Source of the DNA: Smittia aterrima
Lineage: Eukaryota; Arthropoda; Insecta; Diptera; Chironomidae
NCBI GenBank assembly: GCA_033063855.1
Contig: CP093829.1
Location: 22,971,537 to 23,035,536, forward strand
Reading direction: 5' to 3'
DNA: 64,000 bases
The position numbers and the translations under genes are program-made. The first letter of the stretch is position 1; each line of letters starts with the position of its first letter. Positions 19,630 to 30,679 of the stretch are shown here, piece after piece. The notes below the pieces were generated by a model. That model was not told the origin of the DNA, ran no database searches, and saw nothing but the letters and a program-made list of their open reading frames with translations.

Positions 19630-20007
19630 ATGCCTCGTTTTTTCCCTGAGAGCGATTGTGACTTCCACGTCGAGCGAGTGATTGACAAATATCACAATCC
19701 AAGGCTTCACGTTCTACGCAAGAATCCGGAAAAGAATTCAGTTCCATGGTTTCGCGATCAAGACCACTCAGATCCGAATCGAAGCTTTATTTGCTCTTGG
19801 GGAATTGAAGAAACTTTCAAGCAAAACACGGGATGGAAGTCGGACTATTTCATCAAGAGTCGTTTACGGAAAAAAGGAAAATTCCCAGCAGCAGGTCGAT
19901 CTGGTTTGTGGAGAATCTCACGTGTCGATCCATGCTCATTCGGTCATCTGCAACCGCATAAGTGGAGTCTTCAAGATTGGTTAGATCAGAGCTCATTTCG
20001 CAAGTAG
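19630..20007 (+). CDS. Unidentified small ORF, possibly gene relic
   Basis: This ATG-led frame of 125 codons has a TATAAA about 140 bp upstream and AATAAA at 20097, so it has the frame of a small intronless gene. The product is charged and Trp-rich with no signal peptide. The overlapping +1 frame (19682-19984) is also open for 101 codons and contains DLVCGESHVSIHAHSVI, which looks faintly like the start of a BTB domain. Its start is cut by a stop. Two long overlapping frames raise the chance that this is a frameshifted pseudogene, with the true protein split between frames. Neither frame matches a family I can name with confidence. Confidence 0.3.
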   Translation: MPRFFPESDCDFHVERVIDKYHNPRLHVLRKNPEKNSVPWFRDQDHSDPNRSFICSWGIEETFKQNTGWKSDYFIKSRLRKKGKFPAAGRSGLWRISRVDPCSFGHLQPHKWSLQDWLDQSSFRK

Positions 20008-20096
20008 ATAAGTGAATGTCAAGTTCATGCGAGCAACATCAAGAACTCGTAATCTGCTGATAAGAAAACGTATTGCAGTCTTTTCTTTGCTCTATT

Positions 20097-20102
20097 AATA
20101 AA
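20097..20102 (+). terminator. AATAAA polyadenylation signal after the 19630 ORF
   Basis: AATAAA occurs 90 bp past the TAG ending at 20007. In AT-rich DNA this can arise by chance. Confidence 0.3.
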
Positions 20103-20524
20103 CAAGAAACAATACGAGTGGAATTTAAATCTTTTCAGATCTCAAGCTCAGAGCCTACATCGATTTATTGAATGAAAAAAATGTTCTCCCACTTTCACTT
20201 ACAGCTGATAAGAGTTCACAGTGATTTACTTCAACTCCCGATAACAATCTCACGAGCTTCCGACGAGAGAGCGTCGACATATTTTCCTGCAATGTGCTTT
20301 AATTAAATAATTTTTTATCACCTCACTCTGCTGTTTGACTCGGTAGTGAGAAGATCCAATAAATTCGTTCTCTAGAACAAAGTCTCTGCTATCAAAAGAG
20401 TGCGCGTGTAGTGTGAAAGTCGAAAGGAGCTAGAAATAAAGCTCTCACCTTGTTATTTACTCGGATATTCCTTTGCTAAGCAAGTTTTGTGTTTTGTGAT
20501 AAGGAGAAGTTTGAAATTCAAATC

Positions 20525-20689
20525 ATGACGAACGACAAGCAAACTTTAGAATTCAACGACCTCATTCAACCTGAATGTGTCAACGTCGTTGAAGAATTGG
20601 GCGATTTGCAAAGTGGATGCTCGCTTAATTGCCCAACCATTACGGTCACCGATAAGATGGGACAGAGCTACGTGTTTCACTTAATGCAG
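20525..20689 (+). CDS. First coding exon of an unidentified gene
   Basis: An ATG at 20525 opens exactly 55 codons ending ATGCAG before a GTGAGT donor (phase 0). Codon use and composition look coding. The peptide is acidic (DLIQPECVNVVEELGDL) with three cysteines and contains ITVTDKMGQSYVFHL. Upstream in-frame sequence to 20489 has no other ATG. The leader to about 20400 is T/A-rich with no clear TATA. The downstream exons are not seen in the next 43 kb, so either a very long first intron, as common for developmental regulators, or small exons I could not recognise follow. I do not recognise the family; a nuclear regulator is only a guess. Confidence 0.6.
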
Positions 20690-23600
20690 GTGAGTCTTGA
20701 ATGAACACACAACAATTTTATTCAATCGTTCTGCTGTTGGAATGTAAACATCATCGTGTTGAGTTGGTCTGTTATCGTTAACTTGTTTGTCCAGAGCGTG
20801 GGCTTCAAAGGGTGAAAAATATTTGCTTCCTCTTTCGTAAACTCTCCCGTGCGAGAGTCAACAGATGGATTTTGCTTTCGGAAATGTTTCAATTGCATCC
20901 ATTCGCCTACGCTTTGGTTTACAAGCCTCAATTCATTTTTGACCGATAACCTGAGGCCATTCATTTGCCACGCAGCTTGGAAACAAGAGCGAGATGAATA
21001 ATCGATGCTCGGTGTTTGCTGTAAACGCCACCGAAACTTTGTATTTGTCCAATTCCATTTTGTTTTCAATTTAGCTCAAATGATAAATGACAAAATTCAT
21101 AAATTTACAATCTCATCGAAATGAAACAAATCAAATGCTTGCGATGCACTTGCATACCTTGGCCTTCGAGTAGGTCGATGAACGCATCATTCTCATAGCT
21201 CGCATAAAAACATCGAATTACCGATAAGCATTTAAAATTCACGAATAATCTCGAATCCGGGTTATCATCCGTGAAAGAAGAAAATTATATAACAACAAAT
21301 TGTTTATTTTGTCGTGGAATTATCGCCACGGCAAATGATGATCGGAGCATCGGGAAATTATCAGCGCACAGCTGATTTGTGTTATGAGCTCACAGCAAAT
21401 AATCTCGTGTAATGCTCGAGCTGGAATAATTTTTTTTTCATGAGAGTAGGGGCGAGAGGTTAATGAACTTGTAGCTGCATGGAAACTTGAGACTTTTAGA
21501 TTTTGTCGTTTAAGCAAAGTCTCCCTTTTAAGGGAGTCGTTAACTTTAATTGAGAAAATAAATTCACAAGAATTTAGAAACTTCAGAAAATATTCTCATT
21601 ATTATTAATATTTTTGTTGTCTGAGAATCCGCCTTCAAAAAATGAGATTCAAGTTTTTTTTAAAAACTCTTAGGTAACTGGAAAGTTTGTAGCTACCGAA
21701 TACAAAATCTTCCACCTCAACGCATCTGAAAGGATTATGTCAGAAATTAATTTCGCGATGAGGTAACTCGACACTTTTCACCGCAAACTTTGCGTAAAAT
21801 CGTAAAGTTTTAGTTGTCAGTGGATTTATGGGAGCCGCGAGCTGAAACCTCAAGAATCTCGAATAAAATTGACATTGATGAGATTAGTTTGACAAGTATA
21901 ATGAATATAAATAATTAGCGCGTACTTTAAGTAAACAAGCTACAAACTAGAAGCCTCACAAGTGAACAAGCTGTTCGAGTTCAGTTCCACGATTTCTCAA
22001 TAAAAAAGATTTTTTTTTATTCAATTGCAAATAAAACTTTAATTATCAAAGTAAACTAATTGAAAATAATGCAAAGCCATCGACAAATATCTGAGCTTTT
22101 CATTAAAGTGATTGCTCTATCTTTGTTGAAGGAATTGAGTTCTCTTCGACAAGGGATTTTCCAATCTCGAGTTAATTAAGTTTAAAAGAAATCCGATAAA
22201 TGTCTTGTTGAAAGAGAGAAAAAAATCGTTGTTACATTGAGATCCCAAATGGAAAGATTTAAGCTTCTGAATGTTGATGCAAAAGTTCCGAAATCCCTGA
22301 GAATTCCCGGCTGGGGAAGCTTCGCTTGTATTCTCTTTGTCTCGAAGCATTAAACGCTGCCATAAACGACACTCCGTAGACAATAATCGGTTTTCAAAGG
22401 AACTTGTTTATTTCACTTTCATAACAGTCATAAAAAGCATTGACTGGCTTCTTATCTTCGATAACATCTCCATTGTGCTGAGTTCGAGGCGCGTTCTCAA
22501 CCAAAGCTCTTTTACGAGCTTTCACTTTCGTTCTCGAGGCTGCGACATGACTTGTCTTGTTTGATCGCGAACGATTTTGATTCAGAACTCGCTCGAGCAT
22601 ATGTAGCGACGAAATGTTTATCATCATCGTAAATTCTTACTCGAAACAAAAATCTTTCGCATGCAAAACCTTTTTTCCATTTTTTTTTTCTTTTCTTGAA
22701 CGAGCAAGAACTCAAGCTATGAACGAGTAAAAAAAATTGCTGTCGAGATTGAAAATGTCAAGGCGGAAATTTTTCTCTTTCTCGAGTCGTGCAAAAAGAC
22801 GATCGACGAGGCATTGTCTCGATGTGGATTGTCGTTAGGCGATGGAAATATTGATGACTCGACGACTGAAATGAATAAATTTTTTTCCTTGCGCTTCAAG
22901 TAAGTGAAAGTAATTAGCGAAATATCATTGAACTACGAAGCGAGTTAGACATCAGAAAGATTCATTGTTGCATTGCAAAAATGGAATCATAGGAGACCGC
23001 CCGTGCCAAGGCCTTCAATTAGCTCTCGCACATAAAAAATCGTTTCGCCCATAACGTGCAATGATTTTTGAGTTATGAGACGATTCAGCTTATTCAACGG
23101 AACTCGCTATAAAATTTGCTGCTTCACGCTTGTGTCACAAAGTAGCTCAAATCTCAGTTTTGATTTATTGACGAACGCAAAGGCATTTGAACTATGAATA
23201 ATAATAATTATCTAACAGATGATGCTGAAGGAAAAACGCGTTGCACTTGGAATAGATTGTCGAACAAGCGCGTTATTGATTCGTGTACACGTCGACAAAG
23301 TGGACAAATATTCAGAGCAATGAGATCATTCGATGGCGATAACGTTAGTTTCTAGATTAAGGTTTTGTAAGCGCAACAACTTTGACATTTCGATAATCTA
23401 AATAAATAAACCGTGTTCGATGGAGTGGCGATTTATTGCCGAGATAAAAGATTAATCTCTCCCTCTCTCTCCTGAGTCATCAAACTTGAAATGACACGTT
23501 TCTTGGCATCTTCAGTAACACAAAGACAATGATCCGCTAATCTGTCGCGACAATCTAAATTTGAAACAAAACAAAAAAAAAGCTAAAACCTGTAGAAATT

Positions 23601-25240
23601 TATTTGACGCCGGCATTACTTGATTCGCGCTAAATTGCTTCTCGCTCGAGATCAGCTGGCACAATGTTTGACTGCTGGAGATCAAACAAAGCACAAAAAA
23701 AAATATTCAAGATTTCTTTTCATTTCCTCGCAAAAGTTAGTCAAACAAAAATGATGAAGCAATCAATCCCGTTTCTAAGTCGTTGATAGATGACGAAAGG
23801 ATTGTTATTTCCACTGCTGCTGCCTCTTCTTCTTGTCCGCTCGATTGTCAAAGTTAATTTATAGACTCCAGTCTCTTGATGGCAAGAGACGACACAATTA
23901 TTTGCACTGCCAGTGGGTGTTTGAGATACGAGAGTCAACCTAATTTAATTTCCCATCGAAACTAACAGCGATCCATTTGATGAGATAGAAGAAGTTATCC
24001 GTTACACAACCGCCAGCATGAGAGCAGTCGAAGTGTAAGAAGAAGCTGCTTGAGATCATTAAAAATGAGAAACACAATCAACTTCAGTCTGGTGCTATGT
24101 GCAACTTGAAGACGAGATTGGGGAATTTAATAAATCATGCGAGGAGGGTTGCCGACTTAAATGTTAAAGCGATATGCTCATACATCGTTAGTTCGACATT
24201 CGACATTAAGACACATCGAAGATCGAGAAGTGGGAAATTTGACAGTAATTTGTGATGCTCAGTGAATATGGAACTTTTTTTTCGTTTTATTTTATTAGCA
24301 GACACTCTTAAATATCAAATGACTGTCGAAATGAATGAGTGGAGTGAGGAGTCGTAAAATGTGGGTTTATGATGCAATTAATCTCTCATGGGACACTTTC
24401 GTGGTTCGCTTCCAACAACTTTTTGATTCTATTTATAATGAGATGAAGTGGCGATTATCGCGTCGAGTAAACGTGTGTCGGACATGCGAGGGCGCAGCTG
24501 AATCAAACGGCTGAATAAGTTCGAGAAATTATCTCCCGAGTTAACAATGCTAATTTAATAATTATTGACTATTAAGTGCCTAAGCAATTAGCGCTCAGTA
24601 AATGACAGACGTATCAACTGATCGCGGAGCAAATGTAACTCATAAAAATATTGCTCCATGTCGGCTTTGATAAGCTGTCTGCGAACGTGGTAGGGACTCA
24701 GCTAGCCACTACAATCATTCACTGCTATGATTACGATTCGACATTCCACAGCACGAAACTTTCAGTTTTATTATTTTTTGTTGCCACAAAACCGCTTGAC
24801 TTAGTCCCACCAGCTGCTTGATCTGGCTAAAAGCTCTTTGTCGATTCTAATCACTCGTTTAGTTGCATGTTAAATATACTGCACCCCAATCCACTCACTC
24901 ACTTGCTCGCTACACTCGAGTCAAATTGAGTTCTTTTTTTTCGATGTTTGCTTTTTTTTTCGGCAATCAATGCAAACACCAGAATCGTTTGATTCCGATC
25001 AACTTGAATCGAAGCGACCAAAGAAAGAGATTTTACTCAATCTTGTTTACCTCTCAAGGCCATTTAAAAATAGAAAAGGTGATTTGTCAGTTGAAAAAAC
25101 GTCAACGATGTTGGTTTGTAATTTAATAAATTTCTTGTTCCTGAATCATTTATTGCTAACATGGATTTTTCGATCAAGTTTTTTTCAGTGACAACATTTC
25201 AAAGTTTTTTTAAAAATCGAAATTTTTTCTGAGAAATAAA
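20690..25240. other. Putative long intron or regulatory DNA, left part
   Basis: The donor at 20690 opens this region. No exon with good splice sites and family-like sequence is seen. Open frames such as 20722-21069 (minus) and 24863-25126 (plus) lack gene features. Confidence 0.5.
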
Positions 25241-25314
25241 AAAGTTTAGTGGTTTAAGATTTCACGCTCTCACTACGTATGACAACACAAAGGATTCGAG
25301 TCCCAATGTGCGAA
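25241..25314 (+). pseudogene. Decayed tRNA-Glu copy, inverted relative to the intact gene
   Basis: It matches the intact tRNA-Glu on the minus strand at 25367-25438. The D-arm AGTTTAGTGG and the 16 bases GATTTCACGCTCTCAC with CTC anticodon are kept, as is a B-box-like GGATTCGAGTCC. Acceptor, anticodon 3' side and T-stem no longer pair, so it cannot fold as tRNA. Six T follow at 25321, a possible Pol III terminator. The two copies converge, 52 bp apart. Confidence 0.8.
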
Positions 25315-25320
25315 TTAAAC

Positions 25321-25326
25321 TTTTTT
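25321..25326 (+). terminator. Pol III-type T run after the tRNA-Glu relic
   Basis: Six T follow the relic by about six bases, the spacing usual for a tRNA gene terminator. Confidence 0.4.
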
Positions 25327-25353
25327 GCAAGTCATTTTTTTAAATAAAAAATG

Positions 25354-25361
25354 AAAAAAAA
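25354..25361 (-). terminator. Pol III terminator of tRNA-Glu
   Basis: Eight A on the plus strand are eight T on the minus strand, starting six bases past the tRNA 3' end. Confidence 0.8.
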
Positions 25362-25366
25362 GTTAA

Positions 25367-25438
25367 TTCCCACGCCGGGGTTCGAACCCGGGTCGTCACG
25401 GTGAGAGCGTGAAATCCTAACCACTAGACTACATGGGA
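25367..25438 (-). tRNA. tRNA-Glu-CTC: tRNA-Glu(CTC)
   Basis: A 72-base cloverleaf without CCA. The acceptor stem TCCCATG/CGTGGGA pairs with one U-G wobble. The D-arm is GTCT-AGTGGTTA-GGAT, the anticodon stem TCACG/CGTGA is perfect around loop CTCTCAC (anticodon CTC), and the T-stem CCGGG/CCCGG is perfect around TTCGAAC. The discriminator is A. Internal A and B boxes are intact and a T8 terminator follows. There is no intron. Confidence 0.97.
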
Positions 25439-25798
25439 AACTGGCTGATGAAATCAGTTGGAAACCGTTCGACAAAACGTTTACTTAAAACTTCGTCTCA
25501 ATGTTAGAAAACTAAAATCAGATTTTTAAAGATTATTCTAATTTATTTTAATAATCACTTTGCTTAATTAATTCTCGCTAATTAAAAATAATCAGAAAGT
25601 ACTTAAAATAATTCTATTCGTTCACATTCATTAGAATTAAAACTTCATTTTTAATGTTTCTGAAATAGATTTTGTCACATAAAGTGAAATATTTTATTGA
25701 AACAATTTAATAAAAAAATTGAAATGAAAACATTTCTGTCATAATAAAATGATTCATTAAGTTAAAAAAAAACTATAAAATAATACAAAAAAGAAGAT
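25439..25798. other. AT-rich spacer between two tRNA genes
   Basis: This 360-bp spacer is very AT-rich with many TTAATT/AATAAA-like words. It holds no gene apart from the tRNA-Asn T-run terminator near its right end. Confidence 0.6.
25787..25792 (-). terminator. Pol III terminator of tRNA-Asn
   Basis: Six A on the plus strand are six T on the minus strand, starting seven bases past the tRNA 3' end. Confidence 0.75.
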
Positions 25799-25815
25799 CG
25801 CCTACGGGTGGGCTC

Positions 25816-25851
<36 letters not shown>

Positions 25852-25870
25852 GCCATTGCGCCACGAAGGC
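25799..25870 (-). tRNA. tRNA-Asn-GTT: tRNA-Asn(GTT)
   Basis: A 72-base cloverleaf without CCA, discriminator G. The D-arm GCGC-AATGGCA-GCGC is two bases shorter in the loop than the common fly form. The anticodon arm CGGCTGTTAACCG gives GTT. The T-stem GGTGG/CCACC pairs perfectly. The acceptor GCCTTCG/CGTAGGC has one U:U mismatch at pair 5:68. No intron. Confidence 0.95.
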
Positions 25871-28800
25871 ATCTTGATTTGATGATTTCGTTTGGCTGTA
25901 TGTTCTAAATGAACTTTTTTGATGCGCTCAGAGCAGATGTTCATCATAGATTATTTGAAACTAAAAATTAGTTTCATTTCACTTACTGCATATCGTCTTC
26001 CGTCGTTTATATTAATCTTGCTCGACGGCGTCATGCGACTTTTGTTAATCAAATTATATTCTCACCTTTCTCACTGAATCGAGATGTGACTTCGTTGGGA
26101 AATTCAACGAACAAGTGGAGATTTTATTTCTTACGTTACGAAGCGATCTTACAACCAATCGCAGATAAAGATCTTGTGGGCTTGTTGTAACAGTTGAACG
26201 TTGCAAGCAGATGTAAACCTCATCAAAACTTAAACTCGCAAAGCATTCAATCAACGCCATAAAAAAACATTTAATTAATTAAAAAAAAACCTGCACAAGT
26301 CAACTGTTCAAAGGAAAGATAATTGATGGTGCGTGTTAATTATATCTTTGACCAAAAGACCTAATGAATGACATTGCATAACGAAAGATGATTGATCCAA
26401 AGAAAAACCTTTCCAATTTCTTCATTTTTTATCGTTCAGCATTGAAATGTTTATCAACTTTTTCCCTGAATGCAACAAGTTACCAGCGAGTCGTATATTT
26501 TTTTTATCGTAACGAAGCACTAATTGCATAAAAACACGACACAAAAAGGTTTGCACTGCCAGGAATGACAGCCATGGATTTATGTTACAGTGAGACAAGT
26601 AAACAAATACTTTGTCATCTTGTTGATGGAAAGTTTTGTTTTGATCGCAGAATCAGCAATTTTACTGGAAGTCTTCATGCCAAGAGATTCGACTGTACGA
26701 CTCCAAACAAAGCGCTTAGTCGCGCGCCAAGTGAATAAAACATCCAGAATATAAAGAGCGAGAGGGGAAAACTAAACGGCCTTCAGTAATATTTTCTGCT
26801 CGAAGTGTTTTCTTGGTTTACCATTTGCACCGGATCGTGTTTCAGTTTCTGAATTCAGAGCAACAGCAGCCGCTTTGTTTCAATCTTTCAATTCTCTCGT
26901 GCTGGTGTTTCAAGATTTTTGTCGACTCGCAATTGCTTAATTTATTTTGCGAAGCTCTTAGAAAGATTTCTACGCAGTAACCGAACCTGGCTCAGAAGCT
27001 ATCAGTTCATTAATTATATTTTATGCTCCGAAACTCCACTTCACATAAAAAAGTGCATAAGTCTACTCTTAATCTTATCATGAAGCTTCTCGTTAACTCA
27101 GCGTCCGAATAAAAAATCTGAAAGTATTTTTCTTTCGATAATCTTCTTCTTTGTGTTTGCATAATCATTACTGACTCGTTTTTGCTTTTGAACATCGTTG
27201 AATAATTTCTTTCTCATTCTCTGACTGGATCGTTACAAAAAGTGATCTCAAGCAACGACCCTCGAGATGAACAGAAGCACCGCCTTTGAAGAGGAAAGGT
27301 TCGCGAGCAATTAACGTCGCTTGTTGACTTTTTGCGAATCAAAAGCTCAACTTATTCCAACACGAACTTACAAGTTGCTTTAATAAAAGTGCCAGTAAAC
27401 TCTTATAAATTAAATTACGCTCGACGTACTTTTACCAAGTTTTTCCTTGAAATCGGAATCTTGCATCATTTCTCAAGCAAAGGTGATTTTTTGCGGCTTT
27501 CAATTTCTTTTATTTTTTTTCCTCCTCACAAAAGGAAAAGAACAAGAAAAGCTTTAAAGGTCGCGACTCAGTAATTTTCCAATCATTTATTTACGCTCTC
27601 TCAAGTGACAGGCGTGCGGAACTCGTGTGGACAAGATCGAATCGAGATGTCGATGAAGCATCTCAAGACAATAAATTTAAATAATTATCTTTGATGGAAG
27701 ATTGAATCAATCAATGAGCGGATGAGTTCTTTACGAGACATTTAAGTGTGCGCAGTTCATAAATAAATTTATAATGAAACGTCCGTAGACATCGCGCATG
27801 ATGTCAATTCTTCTCTCGAAATCTTAAACATGAGAGCTTATTGCGACTTACTGTTAATTCCGATAGCCGCTTGGTCTCGCTTACGTCCGAGACTTTAACA
27901 ATTTAGTCTTGAAAGTGACAGCCGGATCCATTGGTGTAACAAATCTTCCAGCAATGAATTCCAAGAATCTCAATCTCACACTAACATTCCGAGTTTGCTA
28001 AATCGGAAATTGGAGCAATTCAAATCAAGGTGTGAGCGGGGCAGTTGAACTGAAACGGATCTCTGAGATTGAAACGTTAATTAATCGAAGTTAATTGAAT
28101 TGTATAGAAGGCTTAGCACACAACTCTCTTAGCTTTGAGTAAAGCAGTAATTACATGACATTAAATTATTTCAATCACCAGCAGAACGAAACACATTTGC
28201 ACTTTGAAATTGACTTTTGCGCTCGACTTTTGTGTGGGCGACATAAATGACAGCAACTTCATTTTATGAGCTTATTTAAATTGATATCAACATTTTCCAT
28301 TGCAAACCATTTGACCGCGTGCGAATGCATTCGTTCTTTTGGGTTCAATAAGAATACACGCTGATATTTATTTACGGCATTCGCGGGATGAGTTCGTCGG
28401 TGATGTTAAGGATTAAAGGAGAATCAAGTCGAATCACTGAAGAATTAATCTGGAATTACAAACCACGGTCTCAATAAAAACTCTTTATCAGCGATGCTTA
28501 GTGGTTCGACTTTGTCTCTTGGTTACGTATCGTTCGAAACCATAAACTCGTAAGTTAATCCTTCGTCGTTACTTTTAAATAAACCCAAATGAGTTTTATT
28601 CATATTTGCGGCTGCATTCACGAATCGCACATCGTGTTCATTAATATTCTCGAGTTTTTAATTATTTTAATCAGTCAGCAAAGCTTTTACGCTCTGCACT
28701 TGTTCTTGGCTGCGAAAGAGAAATAAATTATGAGGCAAATTATAGGCATCCCATTCGTTTTAATTTACAAACATCAATTATGCGTTGCGTTAGCATTTTC

Positions 28801-29693
28801 GGAAGAGAGAGAGAGAGAATAGCTCACAGGCCATTAATTTCGCAATGTGAGCTTTCGGATTTTCAGATTCGCCAAAAACATAATTAATGTAATCGCCCTT
28901 TGGAAGAAGACTCGATTCCTGTGGATTACAGGGCTTGCGTGGTGGGCTCGTTGAAATGAAAGGTTAATGAAAGAACTCTCGGAGACTTGACGGCGCATAG
29001 AATGAAAGTAAATGCGGTCAGTCCATAAATTAATTACAATCTCCTTCACAACATCCTCCGACAAGGAAAAACACTTTGCGCACGAAAGTCGGAGATTTGA
29101 GAGCTTATTTATAGTAAGTTACGCTCATTGTTGTTCTCATCTGCATGTAGCTCGTTAAGCCTCGAACTTTACGATTCAATTATTTGGATTTGACCTGTTG
29201 CAAAGCTGAGTCCGGAAGACAAAAATCGTTTCACTTTCCGACACTCGGCTTCCATTCAAATTCGATTCAAAGCTCAGCATAATTGAGCAATAATTGTTGG
29301 GCCATTATCGAGCTGCCGAGTGCACAATGTTAAATAACTAAACACATGCTTGTTGCACCTCGGAATTGATTATAGACTCAAATCGTATTCGAAAGCGTTT
29401 TGTGCTTACCACAAAAGCCCATTCGACTCAATTATTTTCCACGATTTCATGGCAAAAGGAAAAGAGAGATAATAACAATAATTAATACTTTAAATGAACA
29501 ACTGAATATTGCAGCACAGACAAACAGAACCAGTGCAGCACCGAACAAAGAGCTGCACGCTGCAAGCTAAAAGTCGACTACGAAAGCAAGTCGGAGACTT
29601 GAGACCATGAGCGTGCACGATTAAAAATTCTATTCGCAAACCTATTAAAGAAACACGATACGAGAGATTTTGCAAAACCGATCGGTATGCTAA
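25871..29693. other. Non-coding DNA, putative long intron or intergenic
   Basis: No coding exon is supported. Open frames such as 26054-26260 and 28834-29064 (minus) and 27332-27574 (plus) are short and lack domains. A GA run lies at 28805-28818. Confidence 0.5.
28805..28818. repeat. GA microsatellite
   Basis: Seven GA dinucleotides; a possible GAGA-factor site within the putative long intron. Confidence 0.8.
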
Positions 29694-29702
29694 TTGCTAT
29701 CA

Positions 29703-29906
29703 ATGCCACTTGGCTGGACCAGTTCTTATCTCACTTTGGTTGCGACGTTTGTTTACGCAAAAGAATCAAGAACAAGCCTTGAGACTTTAGTTAAGAACTC
29801 TGCTTCAGACATCGGAGCGTTGGAAGAAGTGAAAGGAAAAGTTCCGATAAACTTCCTTCAGAAGGCCGATGTCGACATACAATCATCATCTCCTGGACCT
29901 GTTTGA
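29703..29906 (+). CDS. Candidate small secreted protein, 67 residues
   Basis: An ATG-led frame with hydrophobic start (LGWTSSYLTLVATFVYA) that reads as a signal peptide, with likely cleavage after VYA, followed by a charged mature part (KESRTSLETLVK...). It ends SSSPGPV before TGA. Codon use in the mature part (AAG, GAC, ATC, GTC) is gene-like. No TATA box and no AATAAA at a clear distance were seen, and I recognise no family. It lies alone in 43 kb of otherwise non-coding sequence and may be chance; a nested gene or a relic is also possible. Confidence 0.25.
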   Translation: MPLGWTSSYLTLVATFVYAKESRTSLETLVKNSASDIGALEEVKGKVPINFLQKADVDIQSSSPGPV

Positions 29907-29943
29907 CTCATTGTCAAGCACCATGTGAGGTGCACATAATTCA

Positions 29944-29965
29944 GTCGAGCGTCAGTCGAGCGATA
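29944..29965 (+). repeat. Short tandem repeat of CAGTCGAGCGT type
   Basis: The 11-bp word CAGTCGAGCGT is followed by CAGTCGAGCGA, two near-identical units just past the 29703 ORF. Confidence 0.7.
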
Positions 29966-30662
29966 AATTGTCGAATAATCGAAAGGACAATACAAAGTTG
30001 CTCATCCCGATTAAAAATTATAATAATTGTGTCTGAAGAAATTAAATGATTTATGAGTTTCCATTTTATTCCTCAGACGAGATGATCATCTCAGCAGAAG
30101 GTTTTCAGTTTACTTTCCGTTTTACTGCTTAAACCTTTAAAGCTTGGCTCGTTTTACAATATCTCTTCTTATTTAAATGAAAATCGAGTGTAAAATTAAA
30201 AGCGAATCGCAATAATATTTCAGCCATAGCTCTCTTACTATATGCTCTAGCTCTCGCTTAAAACCTATAATGAAATAGCCTTGCTCAAGGCATTTTATAA
30301 CCCCGCTGTTGCCTTTTCGTTATTTCTCAAACTTCTTTTTTTTTCGTTTCCAATAAAAGTGCTCTCGAACGTAAAAGACATTGCTTTAATATTCTCTCAG
30401 CTCGCTTCATGCAAGTTTTGTTGTTTTTTTATGCTGAAAAATAATTTCTGACATTAAAACCGTAGACTGCGAACATGCTCGTTGCACGTAGTCACTTCAC
30501 TCTTGAATTGCTCAAGCAAAATGATTCTTGCAAGCGACATCTCATAGCGAGCAAGAGAGCTCGTCGTTGTTTTTTAATATTCTGCTACAAAGTCTAAGTA
30601 ATCTTTATGAAGTGAGTTTCTTCCGTCATGTTCGTGATGATCAAACTTTCGATTACCTAAGC

Positions 30663-30679
30663 GAGAGAGAGAGAGAGAG
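30663..30679. repeat. GA microsatellite
   Basis: Eight GA dinucleotides in an otherwise non-coding stretch. Confidence 0.8.
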
